33,849 bases of DNA from Temnopleurus reevesii. Its lineage: Eukaryota > Echinodermata > Echinoidea > Temnopleuroida > Temnopleuridae. Below, one piece after another: positions 20,051-30,764 of the stretch. Each line of letters opens with the position of its first letter. Position 1 is the first letter of the stretch. The DNA is taken from contig BQKZ01001111.1 of assembly GCA_036244855.1 (NCBI GenBank), positions 1-33,849 on the forward strand, given 5' to 3'. A model generated the notes under the pieces. It was given only the letters and a program-made list of their open reading frames with translations, was not told the DNA's origin and ran no database searches. A program made the translations under genes and the position numbers.

Positions 20051-20960
20051 AATAAAAAATTATTTCATATTCATCTCTATCGCCATATTATCATCTTCAT
20101 CAAATTTCTTAATTCCATCATTTTATGATATGTAGAATGATATTTGCATTATTTGAATTCCAGCTATTACAATCAATATCTTCAGATAGAAAGAAATAAA
20201 TGATACATGTGCACTGGTTCAGAAGATATACCCCTTGTACATATTTTCAACACATAGGCTCTCGGACCATTTTTATCAAGGCAACACTTCAGGATATCAG
20301 AGGCAACTTTTTATGACCCACATTTGATATCAGAGCACCTATCAGGAAACTCAGAAAATCCTGAATGAAAGTTTGATAAGATACACGTTACCTGTGGGTG
20401 GCAGAAAGCTTGGCTGGCAAAATGGGAAAGTAGGATGAATTGCCACAGGTATGAATAAGCGTCTAAAAAGAGGGTATTTGAAGGATTATTTTTGGCAAAT
20501 TTGTGCTAAGTGGTAACCCTCAATAGGAGGTTTCATACTCCGGTGCATTGAGTACCTTGAGACCTGTTTAAATGGTATGCGATAGAAAGGGAATTCTTTA
20601 TTTCTTTTTTAAAATTAGGCCTTTGATATGTCTTTCATTCTCTTGTTATCTGCTGGGAGACTCTTTCTGCATTTCTGATCATGGTAAATGCTTGTTACTT
20701 TTGATACTTTATATATGAATCAGAGCTAATATGTATAAAATTATCAACAAATTTAATCTCGTGCTACTAAAGTACAGACACTACTTTTGAGTTTCCAGAA
20801 CATGGCATTCAAGTAAAGGCCTAAAAGTGATTTATTTTGTACATTTTACTTCTTTTTCACATTGAAGAGAAGCAAGTTAATTATGCAACTATGGCCATGT
20901 TTATATAAAAACCAACAATGAAAAACAATATTGACTCTGTGTTAAAATATTCCTAGATAA
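20051..20960. other. intron, nothing recognised
   Basis: No ORF, exon or repeat supported. Confidence 0.5.
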
Positions 20961-20964
20961 TAAT

Positions 20965-21030
20965 GCAAGTGCCTTGAGTACTCAGCAGAGTGGATACGTG
21001 CGCTATATAAATTGCATATATTATATTATA
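20965..21030 (+). mobile_element. SINE/LINE 3' tail fragment
   Basis: GTGCCTTGAGTACTCAGCAG followed by GTGCGCTATATAAATTGCAT and a TAT-rich end. It resembles the tail at 29650-29730 (GCGCCTTGAGCATCCAGCAG). Confidence 0.6.
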
Positions 21031-21352
21031 TCATTAGACCTGAACTCTATATAGATTTGCAAAATCTTATAATTTTGAAATCACAGGTCCTTACTATTAA
21101 TTGTATTTCCTGTAAATCTCATTCCATTTATATCAAATCTGTAAGGATGTGCAGTGATAGACCAAGTTGAGTTACATGTTTTTCTTTAATATTGCTCGAT
21201 GGGGTTTGAAAAGGAACATACAGTAGGACTATGATAAGTAGTTATATTCAAATTTGACCTTTTGAACCAAGCAGGAAGTCTTTGTGAAAAAATGGTAGAA
21301 AACAGGAAGTAATGAGAAAATTTTCTGGGGAAGGGAGGGAGGGAGGGAGGGA

Positions 21353-21442
21353 NNNNNNNNNNNNNNNNNNNNNNNNNNNNNNNNNNNNNNNNNNNNNNNN
21401 NNNNNNNNNNNNNNNNNNNNNNNNNNNNNNNNNNNNNNNNNN
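21353..21442. other. 90-base assembly gap
   Basis: Run of 90 N following a GGGA simple repeat (from about 21333), which probably caused the break. Confidence 0.99.
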
Positions 21443-21813
21443 AGATGAAGGGATGGTTGGAGAGAGGAGGACTTTATATTAGATATGCAATATAAATTGT
21501 GTATTTTAACAGAACGAAAGAATGTTATATACCGTATTTAAAAAGAATTACATTCTTAAGGAATTGAGAGAATAGCAGACAGAGATGAATGATTAGAAAT
21601 AGACAGAGGGGATTCGGACGGTGTAAGAGCTTTCAAAACAGTATTACAGAAGTTAATTAAAATAGATATAAAAAGTTGTTTGGAAATCAACTAAAGATGA
21701 AATTCTGGAGTACGGAAACAAAAGGTTTTAATCGATGTAGAGCGAAGACTGCGTAAAGGAAGCAGATAAGGAAAAATGAGTTAGGGAGATAGACGTAAGA
21801 CGGGGGCCTGGGG

Positions 21814-21992
21814 CCAGTAGCTCGAAATAGTATTAGCTATCCTCTTCACGCTAAGGCGTCTTAAATTCTTGTGCCACCCTCTTAACATAATAGTACCTAC
21901 GCTAATGTCTATGTTACGAGGGTGGCACAAGAAGTCAAGACGTCTTAGCAAGGAGAGGATAGCTAGGACCATTTCGAGCAATCGGCTGCTGG
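21814..21992. mobile_element. fold-back element
   Basis: Left arm CCAGTAGCTCGAAATAG, TAGCTATCCTC, CTTGTGCCACCCTC pairs with right arm GAGGGTGGCACAAG, GAGGATAGCTA, CATTTCGAGC, GCTGCTGG. About 180 bp with a short loop. ORFs on both strands across it are by-products of the palindrome. Confidence 0.75.
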
Positions 21993-22019
21993 AGATAGAA
22001 GAAGGAGATGAAGGGAAGA

Positions 22020-22082
22020 TAGAGAGAGAGAGAGAGAGAGAAAGAGAGGGAGAGAGAGAAAGAGAGGGAGAGAGAGAGATAG
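22020..22082 (+). repeat. GA microsatellite
   Basis: Interrupted (GA)n/(GAGGGA)n run just after the fold-back at 21814-21992. Confidence 0.9.
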
Positions 22083-22550
22083 AATGATTTTGTGAAAGAG
22101 GGTCTGCCTGCATGTAGTTTCCTGTAAAAGGAATGGAGATCACAGAGATACATCCGAAAGGGAAGTAGATAGATTTGTGGTCTGATCTTTGTGGTGAAAT
22201 AGTGTTTGTTTTTGTATTTTCTAGGTGGTAATCCCTTGTTCGTACCTTTTTATGAGAGGGCGTATCGACAAAGGATGGAATTTCATTATTGACCTCTGTA
22301 TTTTCTTCTTTTTTTTTGTTAAGGAAAATTTTTCATTGTTTTCAATATCCTTTGTTGTCAATTTTCTTAGTTTCATGCAACAAAAAAAGATGATGGGAAT
22401 ATTGTTTCACTGCATTAGCGTTGAGGTCATTAGTTCTGATTTGTATTTTCTGTTTCACAATACCACTATTTGTAATACTTCCTTTCATGATCGAATGTTC
22501 GTATATGATTGTGCATGACAAGTGCTGAGCTTTTAGAAAGTAATTTATTC

Positions 22551-22999
22551 GGGAGCATCCCACGAGTCCGACAGCCCACGAGTCCGACAGCTCACGAGTA
22601 CAACAGAAATGAATAAAAGCCTACTACATAGACAATTTTCAAAATGAGGTTCGAGCTAGACATTTTTACTTTCACGCTCGCAAGATCGACACTGACAAAT
22701 TATTTGCTTTGAGCCCGACAGCACGCAAACAGACCTACAAGACCGACTAACGTAAATATAGTGCTGTCGGACTAATAGACCAATTTTTCCTAGAGTCGGT
22801 CTCATTTGCAAAATTTATGTTTGGTCGTAATCATGTGCGTTTTCATAATTTTAATAATTTTTTTTTTTTTCTTAAATTTTAATGAGTTGTCTGACTCTAA
22901 TCCGTTTTTATGTAATGTCTATTTCGTGCACCAATTATTCAAAATGTCGGACTCGTGGACTATCGGACTTGTGAGCTGTCGGACTCGTCGGTAGTACCC
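22551..22999. mobile_element. TU-like fold-back element with 8-bp target duplication
   Basis: Each end has three 16-bp subrepeats in opposite orientation: CCCACGAGTCCGACAG-type units at 22559-22606 and their inverse at 22944-22991. The outermost bases also pair imperfectly (GGGAGCATCC and GGTAGTACCC). The element is flanked by a perfect 8-bp direct repeat, ATTTATTC, at 22543-22550 and 23000-23007, so insertion is well supported. Sea urchin TU elements are known to have tandem subrepeats in inverted termini and 8-bp target duplications. The inside has no transposase. Confidence 0.85.
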
Positions 23000-23370
23000 A
23001 TTTATTCTCTCCACTTGAGACAAATTGATGTCATGATCTCTCGAAGGTTTTCCAAACCAGCATATTTAAATGGGACAATATGATTATCGCTGTAAGGATT
23101 TAATGTAACAGTACTTTGTTTTTAAGCAGTTGTGTAAAACCGCTAACGAAACACTCACATCTATATCATATTTCTTTTAAATCTTCATTTGTAGACTAAG
23201 GGCCTATACTTACTTGCAGTAGCTCCCTAGTTGTTCGATGCATGAGGCGGTCATCTTCTTCCTACTTTGTCCATCAGCGACTAGGGCCTTGATATCCTAC
23301 AGTGCAATACTGTATATGTTTTATAGGAATTTTGCATTTCTCGATATGCTTCTATCACATTCCTTGAGCA

Positions 23371-23407
23371 GCGTGTGTGTGTGTGTATGTGTGTGTGTGT
23401 GTGTGTT
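23371..23407 (+). repeat. TG microsatellite
   Basis: (TG)n with one TATG interruption. Confidence 0.95.
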
Positions 23408-24100
23408 TGTGGGGTTTTTTAAAGTTTTTTTTTACAAGTATGTCATTCTTTGTTTTATAAGGTTCAACTTTTATCATGATTTATAATATGTACATGTAAT
23501 TTGATTATTTATAATTTGGAATCAACTTTTATATAAGGCACCGCCTTCCTGTTGATTTCCATAGTACACTTTAAGCTTTAACTTGCAAGTACTGTCTAAA
23601 CTGTCTAATGTTTTTCTATTTTTGTATTTTCCATGTATTGTTTTTGTTGTTTTTATGAAAGTGTTGAATAAATAAATAAATGAAATTAAATGAAATGAAC
23701 CAGCCTCCCCAGGCTAAAAGAATAAATGGGCTGCAAATGCAGATCCTTGGATTCATTTGCCCTGTAGGATTCTAAAATCGCCTTTGCACTCCTCTGACAT
23801 AGCATCAAAACCTTCCTTTAACCAATATTTTCCTTTTGGCTCAAAACCTTTCTTTCAAGAATAGTTTCCTATTGGCTGTTTAAACAATTTGGCTGTGATT
23901 TGCATGTTTTCTTGCATAAGGATTCATTTGAGCATGTTTCCTCAACATATTTACCCTTTATGTACCAAATAATATACAAATACAAATATATACTGTTAAA
24001 TATTTGTTCTATATACTGGATTTTTATATAATTGATTTCAAACTTACCACTCGATGATACTTGGTAGTCACCATAACACTTGGACAGTCAAACTCCGTGT
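23408..24100. other. intron, nothing firm
   Basis: An A-rich (AAAT)n-like tail at about 23666-23698 (GAATAAATAAATAAATGAAA) might be the end of a retroelement, but no body is recognised. Confidence 0.35.
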
Positions 24101-24101
24101 G

Positions 24102-24162
24102 CACAGAGTTCATCGCACAGAGTTCATCGCACAGAGTTCATCGCGCAGAGTTCATCGCTTGC
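24102..24162 (+). repeat. 14-bp tandem repeat, four units
   Basis: Unit GCACAGAGTTCATC, four copies, one with GCGCAGAG. No spacers, so not a CRISPR-type array. Confidence 0.9.
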
Positions 24163-24212
24163 TATTCCGGGTATCTGGGAAGAGCGCCATCTAGTGTTTA
24201 AATTATGACAGA

Positions 24213-24257
24213 ATCCGTAAATAGTCTTTAGATACTATTTACGGATCCGTAAATAGT
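24213..24257. repeat. small inverted/direct repeat cluster
   Basis: ATCCGTAAATAGT, its inverse ACTATTTACGGAT, then ATCCGTAAATAGT again, within 45 bp. It may be the remains of a fold-back element beginning near 24085. Confidence 0.7.
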
Positions 24258-24568
24258 TCTTTGATTCTAAAGATAGTTGGTTTATTTTTGATAATGTGAC
24301 ATTCATTAAACCAATCAATGAACAGAGATAAATGTATCCAGTATATAATACACTCCAATGTAATTTTTGTTTGTATTTAGTAGGAAGGTGCATGTAGATG
24401 TACTGGGTACACAGTGTTAAAGAAGAGTAATGTTTGAATTAAATGTTTAATATATTCTTGAAAATGAACCCTATCACAAACCTATCCTTAACTCTACGTC
24501 TAGCAAGTAGCAAGCTAGGACCTCGTCACCATTCTGCTCACATGATATGTGATATAAACTGTTTTGAT

Positions 24569-24669
24569 AATTATATAATATTGGATGGCAATAAATGGAA
24601 TACCAGGGAATATTGCACGAGTGCAATATTCCCGGTATTTCATGAAATGAAGCCATCCAATATAATTAT
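24569..24669. mobile_element. long hairpin, probable fold-back element
   Basis: GGGAATATTGCAC and GTGCAATATTCCC are separated by two bases, and the outer arms ATAATATTGGATGGC and GCCATCCAATATAAT also pair. A separate small palindrome (AAGCCGTACAATATGG onward, 24727-24762) lies just after. ORFs on both strands here are palindrome artefacts. Confidence 0.7.
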
Positions 24670-25010
24670 TTTTATCTTTACATATACCAGAAGGCTGGTC
24701 ACTGCTTTGCGCAAGCGTAAAATTGAAGCCGTACAATATGGCTTAATATGGTACGGCTTAAAACTCTCATATAGATAATAATTTTTGGTATTCTTCATTT
24801 ATTCATAACTTTCTTTAATATGAATCGTCCACTTTCGTTCAAACTTTTTTCGGTCCGTTTGTCTGATTTTGAGCGTTCAACCTAAGCAAGATTTTTCGTC
24901 CTAACTCCCAATAAGATGTAAATATATCCTACCCAGAATGGCAAGTTGTATAGTGTTATTAAAGAAAATAATAGTTCTAATTTGATGTTTGTTTGTTTGT
25001 TTTTCCTCAG

Positions 25011-25083
25011 AATGGTATCCCCAGTGAGAAGGAAGATGATGGCGGCCAGGACAAGAAAAGGAGTTCCATCCTCCCTTGGAGAA
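25011..25083 (+). CDS. RGS12/14-like: linker exon with KKRSSILPW motif
   Basis: Acceptor TTTTTCCTCAG, donor GTGAGT. Phase 0 start, 24 codons plus one base: NGIPSEKEDDGGQDKKRSSI then LPWR. The Lys-Lys-Arg-x-x-hydrophobic-(L/F)-x-W block after an acidic stretch is found in the same place in vertebrate RGS12 and RGS14, between the RGS and Ras-binding domains, so the exon supports the R12 assignment. Interestingly it starts NGIPSE, similar to the GGIPSE in the preceding exon. A fold-back element begins about 34 bp after the donor. Confidence 0.85.
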
Positions 25084-25116
25084 GTGAGTATACCTACACC
25101 AAAAAAAAAAAATGAT

Positions 25117-25671
25117 AAAAAGAAGAGTCTACCCCAAAATAAGATTTTTTAACGAAAGCAGAAAAAATTGGTGAGTAAAACAAAAAAGTTTGAAGAAAAT
25201 CGGGCAAGTAATAAACAAGTTATGAATTTTTAAAGATTTGAAAAAATGGGCAAATCAGTGGAAATTTCCACAGATGTTGCCAATTTGATGACATCATGGG
25301 TGCACAACTAACCAGAGTTTTCATTATAAATATGGTGCAAAATTCATTATTTTTACAGAAAGTAGCTAAGTCCATGAATGTAAACATTTGCAAATAGTGG
25401 ATCTGCATATCTACCATAAAGATATCCTCTGGTTAAAGTTTTGAGGAAATCATATTTTTTGGGAAAAAGTAACATTTTATAACATTGATATGAATGTAAT
25501 AGATGGTCAGTTGTGCACCTGTGACGTCATCAGTTGCCAATTTGTCTAAATATTCAAACATTCATAACTCTTATTAGTTGGTCGATTTTCCTCAAACTTG
25601 ATTTGTTCTATTCATCTATTTTTCCTTCTGCTGTCAAACAAATATAATTTTGGGGTAGACTCTTCTTTTAA
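25117..25671. mobile_element. fold-back element beside an exon
   Basis: Terminal inverted repeat: AAAAGAAGAGTCTACCCCAA at the left and TTGGGGTAGACTCTTCTTTT at the right. The arms continue imperfectly for about 170 bp (GTTTGAAGAAAATCG, GTTATGAAT and GTGCACAACT each have inverted partners). No ORF. It begins 34 bp after the donor at 25084. Confidence 0.8.
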
Positions 25672-26075
25672 GATGCCCAAGAATGACTTTTTAAAAAAAT
25701 TGGTTCCTTTTAAATGATACTTTGAGGGATATTCTATTAATATTTTCTATTTACATTGATCACTTATTGATGAGGTGTGTCAACTATCGTAATATATTGT
25801 GAAATGCATCATGAAAACTTGCGATTCTGACGTAATTCTCTTTCATAGGATCTTCTTTGGATTGATTTACCTTTATGACACTAACGACTTTCAATGGGGC
25901 TCTGAGCGTGATTTACTATTTTCTTTGCACGCAATTGTAAGTTGCTAATCATTCAGTGATGAATATTCTCTGTAATGTTTGATGAATAGGCCTAGTCTTT
26001 AGCATGTTATCCATCATATTTGAAAGACTGACTAATTAATATTTAAATTATTTTATTTTGACATTAATCTCGCAG

Positions 26076-26111
26076 ATAAAACAAGGAAAGCCAAAGATGA
26101 AGATAAGACAA
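26076..26111 (+). CDS. RGS12/14-like: short basic/acidic linker exon
   Basis: Acceptor TTAATCTCGCAG, donor GTAAGT. Phase 1 to phase 1, 36 bp. Joined to the previous exon it reads WRN-KTRKAKDEDKT plus one base. The strong splice sites and exact phase fit on both sides support it. The charged sequence continues the linker between the RGS and Ras-binding domains. Being symmetrical, it could be skipped without a frameshift. Confidence 0.8.
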
Positions 26112-26532
26112 GTAAGTATTTCTCAAATGATTTGTTTTTTTCTTTCGCTTTCTTGTCTTTCCATTTACGCCCACAATCAACGTTGATTATTAAGGCATTT
26201 CAGGTGTAGATCATGACCAGACTAATTTCTATCCAATCATTTTATTGTAATTAATTAAGTAGTTGTATTCATTATATCAATTTACCTCAAATCATTGCGT
26301 ATCCGTTTGTACATAGGTACCATTAAAGTATTAAGTACTTAATGCTTTATCTCTTTTGCAGAGAGGGCATAACAAATCAAGAAACTTCTTGGGACCAAAA
26401 ACATCCAAGAAGTGCTTTTATTGGAAATTGTTTTTTCATCCAAATCAATTTGATATAGAATTACTTCTACTGGATCTCTAAGATTTGTTTCTGAAAGAAT
26501 CATTTACTTTTGAGGAATACACAATAATTACA

Positions 26533-26681
26533 GAGCCCAGTAACATAAAGGTGTGCGATTAATCGCTATTTGATTTTGCAATCAATTGCAATCTTTAGTA
26601 CATGATTTGCCATAGACTTACGATTGATATCAATCGATATCACTTTAGCAATTAATCACAAACCTTTATATTACGGGGCCC
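26533..26681. mobile_element. MITE-like element, family copy 1
   Basis: Ends GAGCCCAGTAACATAAAGGT and its partner ACCTTTATATTACGGGG (right) are inverted. The inside reads GTACATGATTTGCCATAGAC then TTACGATTGATAT. Shares ends and core with the element at 28506-28620. Confidence 0.75.
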
Positions 26682-27047
26682 AGGTCTAATTACTGGGGAT
26701 TAGAAGTTTTTTTTTTAAAAGGAAAAGGAGGGGGGGGGCGAGAATAATGACTTTTGTCACCAGTTGTCAAGGAAATTTGTCCTGACCTTTCAGAAAATAA
26801 TGGACAAATTCACTTGAAAGTGAGCTGTAAGGAAAATGTTTAATCGGCGCAGCAAGTTGTTGTCCTATTGTAATGAAGTGTTTACCAGTTTGTTTACATG
26901 AGGGATAGCCCCACAGGTGACTCATTCCTCCACTTGGAGCCATTCTTAAAACACTATTAGACCTCCCAACCATTAGCAATTTAAGGAAAGAATAAAAATG
27001 TTATACTATGTTGAGAAATGGTTTGAAAGAGGTTCATTGTGGTGAAG
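26682..27047. other. intron, homopolymers only
   Basis: T, A and G runs at 26708-26740. The minus-strand ORF at 26767-26979 has no homology signal. Confidence 0.5.
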
Positions 27048-27203
27048 TACTGAAATATTGCAATACTGCTAGCCTTCATCAGACTATTATGAGGATACTG
27101 CTAAACTTTAATGATCAGACTATATTGATATACTGCGCATAGTCTATCTTCATTATAGTCTGATGAAGGCTAGCAGTATACAGCAGCCGAAATATCACTA
27201 TAC
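27048..27203. mobile_element. fold-back element
   Basis: TACTGCTAGCCTTCATCAGA on the left pairs with TCTGATGAAGGCTAGCAGTA on the right, with outer TGAAATATTG against GAAATATCA. About 155 bp, no ORF. Confidence 0.8.
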
Positions 27204-27258
27204 TAATGTTCTACATTAGCACATCGTGAGACAACTGATCAACTCTCTTCAATTATTT

Positions 27259-27310
27259 TGAGAGAGTTTCAAAGCCATTTTAAAAGCGTTTTATTTTTCT
27301 TGATAATTCT
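27259..27310 (+). repeat. dispersed repeat, copy 2
   Basis: GAGAGAGTTTCAAAGCCATT and TTTTTCTTGATAATTCT match the copy at 16441. Confidence 0.65.
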
Positions 27311-28505
27311 ACGATACAGTCCTTTGGGAAACATGGTTTCTTTCATCTCTTTCAGCAAATCATTCCTTTTTTCCATTATATGGTTCAACATGCCTGTACT
27401 ATTGTCTTTGGACACCCCCACAATTTGGCTTGTTGATTTTATGACACATGTCTTAATGGGAAGTGTTGTTTACAACCATTCACAACTAAAGTGTACATTG
27501 TTGATTAGCTGTTGACATAACCGTGAACTATTGTTCTTATCCAAATAGATTAAGGATCTAATAAGGGTTGAAGAGAGGAAATGCAGTGATTGCCAAGATC
27601 TAATAGGCAGTTTTACTATTAGATGCACATTTTTATGTGTATCCTATAAACAAAGGTTGTGCTTCAGTTTCAGTTTCAGTTTAGTTTATTATTTACATTT
27701 CCAATCAAATGAAATATGATAAAAATCAGTTACAAAATTCAGAATAAATCATGATCCATAGACTAATTCATACATTAAAAGGTATACATGGGGTACTTAA
27801 TAAAGTAATGAGAACATTGTTTCATTACTGTCATAAATTAATTGATTAGTTCTTACAACATAGCAACAAGTAATCTGTACAAACTGGATTCCAAGTATTG
27901 TAATTCAATAATTGCTTACAGGTGCAGGAAATACCATGTAAATATGTTTGCTGGTGAGAAACCTGCATTAATTTTAATCTTTTAGTAAACCGGCCTATTC
28001 CCAGCCCATTGTCTTCAGTCTTCAGCTGGTTAAAGAATACCCGGTCTCTGCATGTGAAAAGCTTTCACTTTTGCTCCTGCCAATGCATGATATGCCAAGA
28101 TATCTTAAGTTACACAGGTGCTCTATTTGTCATTCTCTGTCCGATATTCAGTTTTCCCCCTAAATCATGTCTTTGGTTGGTATTTGAGTCGATTAGTCAC
28201 TCGCATTCAGCGGGAGATGGACAGCTGAGCCTGTTGGTCTACACCACAGTCTACTTTGGGTCCCCACAAGGTGTAAAAATAGAAAATGCGAAGTTTTCTG
28301 CGTCTTCGATATAAAATATACAGTAAACTGCATGAATACTGCAAGATACAGATACAAACAATACATATTGAATTGATTTGAATGGAATATTAGGATTGGG
28401 CAAATTAAAACTTTTTTAATTCAAATTCCAACGGGTATATTCTGCTGCAACTCATACTACTGAATTCAAACCTTATACGTTCTTTTGTTTTTTTAATGAT
28501 ATTTG
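27311..28505. other. intron, nothing firm
   Basis: A short (CAGTTT)n run at 27664-27688 is present. The ORF at 28009-28314 (101 codons) shows no recognisable family and is not bounded by splice sites in a fitting phase. Confidence 0.4.
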
Positions 28506-28620
28506 GGGCCTGTAACATATAAGAGATAAATAAAGAGGTATCTGTATGGTACATGTTTTGCCATAGACTTACAATTAATATTTATCGTAAGTTTAATTGT
28601 ATCTTTTATGTTACAGGCCC
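28506..28620. mobile_element. MITE-like element, family copy 2
   Basis: Ends GGGCCTGTAACATA and TATGTTACAGGCCC are perfect inverted repeats. The core GTACATGTTTTGCCATAGAC and TTACAATTAATAT matches copy 1 at 26533. Confidence 0.8.
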
Positions 28621-29480
28621 TGATGTAAGTCTGAGCCATTTTTCAATGTACAGTTATCAAGTAAATTGTTCAAGTTAACATAACTACATGAGAAAAGTAT
28701 GCGGTGGAAAATTGTTAAAACAGATATCTGAAGGCCCTGTGACATTAGGATTTCCAATCAGTTTTATTATTTATGTCAGTAGTAAGTACATGTATATGGG
28801 AAATCATATACTAAAGATTTGCAATCGAACACAAGAACTTAGCAATTTTGTATTTAAGGATTTGGGGATTGGAGAAGGTTCATATCATGCAAGTATTTAA
28901 TGATGTTTGTCACTTTGTGTGTTGAGCTTTAGCTTGTTTTCCAAAAATGCTGAAAATTGCTGACAAATTGAGAGAAACACAATTTTGACTGCAAAAATTG
29001 AACATTGCCAACATCCCAAGATCAGCCTTCTCTTCATCTGTGAAGTACCGTCGACCTAATTAGGATTGGAGACATAAAACTTAAACCAAAGAGTTTTATA
29101 GTAGTAAGTGAAAGCAATGTGATGGGCTTTCACTGAAGTGATACTTTTAGTTCAGAGAAAAAATATTGTTCCTTTGTTTGCCATGGTTTTGAAACTGTGT
29201 TACGTGATTAAAGGAAGTTTGCATTTCCAAATTTAGTGACCACTTGAAACTGTAATATGCTGATTTGAATTTTTTGCTAGTATAAACAAATATAGAAACG
29301 CTTTTGCTTTCGCTGGAGATTATTTATGAATTTGTGAATAATATCCTGCAGTTTATATGTATGTTAATAGGCCAGCTTACAAATAGATTGAAATTTATGC
29401 ACGTTTCATGCAAACGAATGAAGTTATGTGGTATTTTTTAAACCAGTCAGTAACAATTGAACTACATGTACAGTACTTAA
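28621..29480. other. intron, nothing recognised
   Basis: No repeat or exon supported. The ORF at 28688-28900 is treated as chance. Confidence 0.5.
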
Positions 29481-29730
29481 CAAATCAGGAACACGCTCCC
29501 ACCAATCATCAGAAATTGCATTTCTGCCAATAAATTTAAACAGTACCTTAAGACTTACCTTTTTAATGCCTCTTACTCATATCTCCAACTCAAGCAGCAT
29601 TCTTTCTACCTTTCTACCTTCAACCTTCCTTTCCAACTTTCCTCTACTATTCTCTACTGCGCCTTGAGCATCCAGCAGGATGGATTTGGCGCATTATAAA
29701 TCGCATCTATTATTGTTATTATTATTATTT
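29481..29730 (+). mobile_element. 5'-truncated LINE tail
   Basis: In one frame it reads RNTLPPIIRNCISANKFKQY then LKTYLF, the pattern (W/R)NxLPxxIRxxxSxxxFKxxLKTxLF found at the C-terminus of many CR1/L2/Jockey-type reverse transcriptases. The frame runs on to GFGAL and a stop. The end has GGCGCATTATAAATCGCATC and a TTATTA repeat. Only the last 80 or so codons remain. The clade is not resolved. Confidence 0.7.
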
Positions 29731-29930
29731 GCATAAGTTACTTGTTATTATGTCCAGCAATCCTCGGGCAAGCTTACTGGTTATCAATAACAAGCTTTGT
29801 ATATGGAGAACGCATAAACTTTAATCTGTTATTATACCCGCCTATTGGCAATGATAAATATATTTGGTGTAAGGGTTATGCTAACTAGGGTTAGGCTAAC
29901 TTATCTTTCTTTTTTCTTTTTTTTTAATAG

Positions 29931-30010
29931 GTTCTGGCAATGATGAGACAAGTATGAGCAGTCGTCACAGCTCTGTGACAAGCAGTGATTTCAGACCAGC
30001 GAGTGATAAG
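29931..30010 (+). CDS. RGS12/14-like: Ser-rich linker exon before the Ras-binding domain
   Basis: Acceptor with a long T-tract ending TTTTTAATAG, donor GTTGGT. Phase 1 to phase 0, 80 bp, reading SSGNDETSMSSRHSSV and TSSDFRPASDK. The Ser-rich composition fits the segment just before the first Ras-binding domain in RGS12/14. The following exon starts FVDMNRC. The donor GTTGGT is weak. Between here and 32000 lie seven decoy acceptors that would also fit this phase. Confidence 0.8.
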
Positions 30011-30764
30011 GTTGGTTCAAATTTATTTCTAAAGATATTATTTCTTGTCACCCTTTGCCTTAAAATTTAGTCCTTCTTTCCGTCTTTCTTCTTCAAATTC
30101 AGTCCTCCTTTACATTCCTATCTCTTCATGCTCATTTTCTTTTCCCATCCCTTTCCTTCTCTCATTTCTCCTTTCCAGTGACTTTAAAGGGAGTGAGAGC
30201 GATTACTCTCCTAAGGCTCTCCTTAAATGATTTTGGGGGAGTGATTTATATAACCCCTTTTAACTCCAATTTAACTGCATGAAGTCCCAATGTAGTTCCC
30301 CTCAAATTCTCCTTTAGAACCTCTAGAAAAACTGATTATAGCTCCCCTGTGGATTTTTAAGTTCAGTCCCTCTCTTTCCCCTTCCTCTTTCCCCTCCATC
30401 TTCCCCTCCCTCCCCATTGCCCCTGGCCCAACTCCAACCCTACCCCTCCCTCCTGCCCCTTTCGAACCTTTCCCCCTGACCCTGATCAGAGAAAAGCTCA
30501 TTCTTCCAAAATCCCCCATTCCTCTCTCTCATATTTTATCCTTACTGATCTCTTATTTAAAAAATCTAGATATACCATTGGCCCATACACGCCATACAAA
30601 AAGTTGTTGATATTGCACAGCATCCACACCACTCCCACTGGACTTGAGGCGGTATTCAAAGCTTGGCTCATATTTTAGTCATATCAGAGAGACTTCACCT
30701 AGATAAATCAATTGTTGAGCTAATCAGAATTATTTTAACATTATTCTTCCATTTTTCCTCACAG
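30011..30764. other. intron, CT-rich tract
   Basis: C/T-rich from about 30050 to 30530 with long pyrimidine runs. No exon is supported. The minus-strand ORF at 30271-30519 is Gly/Arg/Glu-rich from this composition. Confidence 0.5.

Noticed and set aside
19808..20128. ORF of 106 codons with long poly-Val
   Set aside because: Produced entirely by the TTA/TAG trinucleotide repeat.
21781..22143. 120-codon minus-strand ORF and overlapping ORFs
   Set aside because: Built from the GA microsatellite and the fold-back element at 21814-21992.
22559..22606. CRISPR-like short repeats (also 24102-24162 and 18200-18660)
   Set aside because: Units are directly adjacent or highly variable with no unique spacers, in eukaryotic DNA.
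24443..24778. 111-codon ORF
   Set aside because: Runs across a palindromic element with matching ORFs on the other strand and has no recognisable family.
28009..28314. 101-codon ORF with Cys/Phe-rich sequence
   Set aside because: No domain, no fitting splice borders, composition like the surrounding intron.
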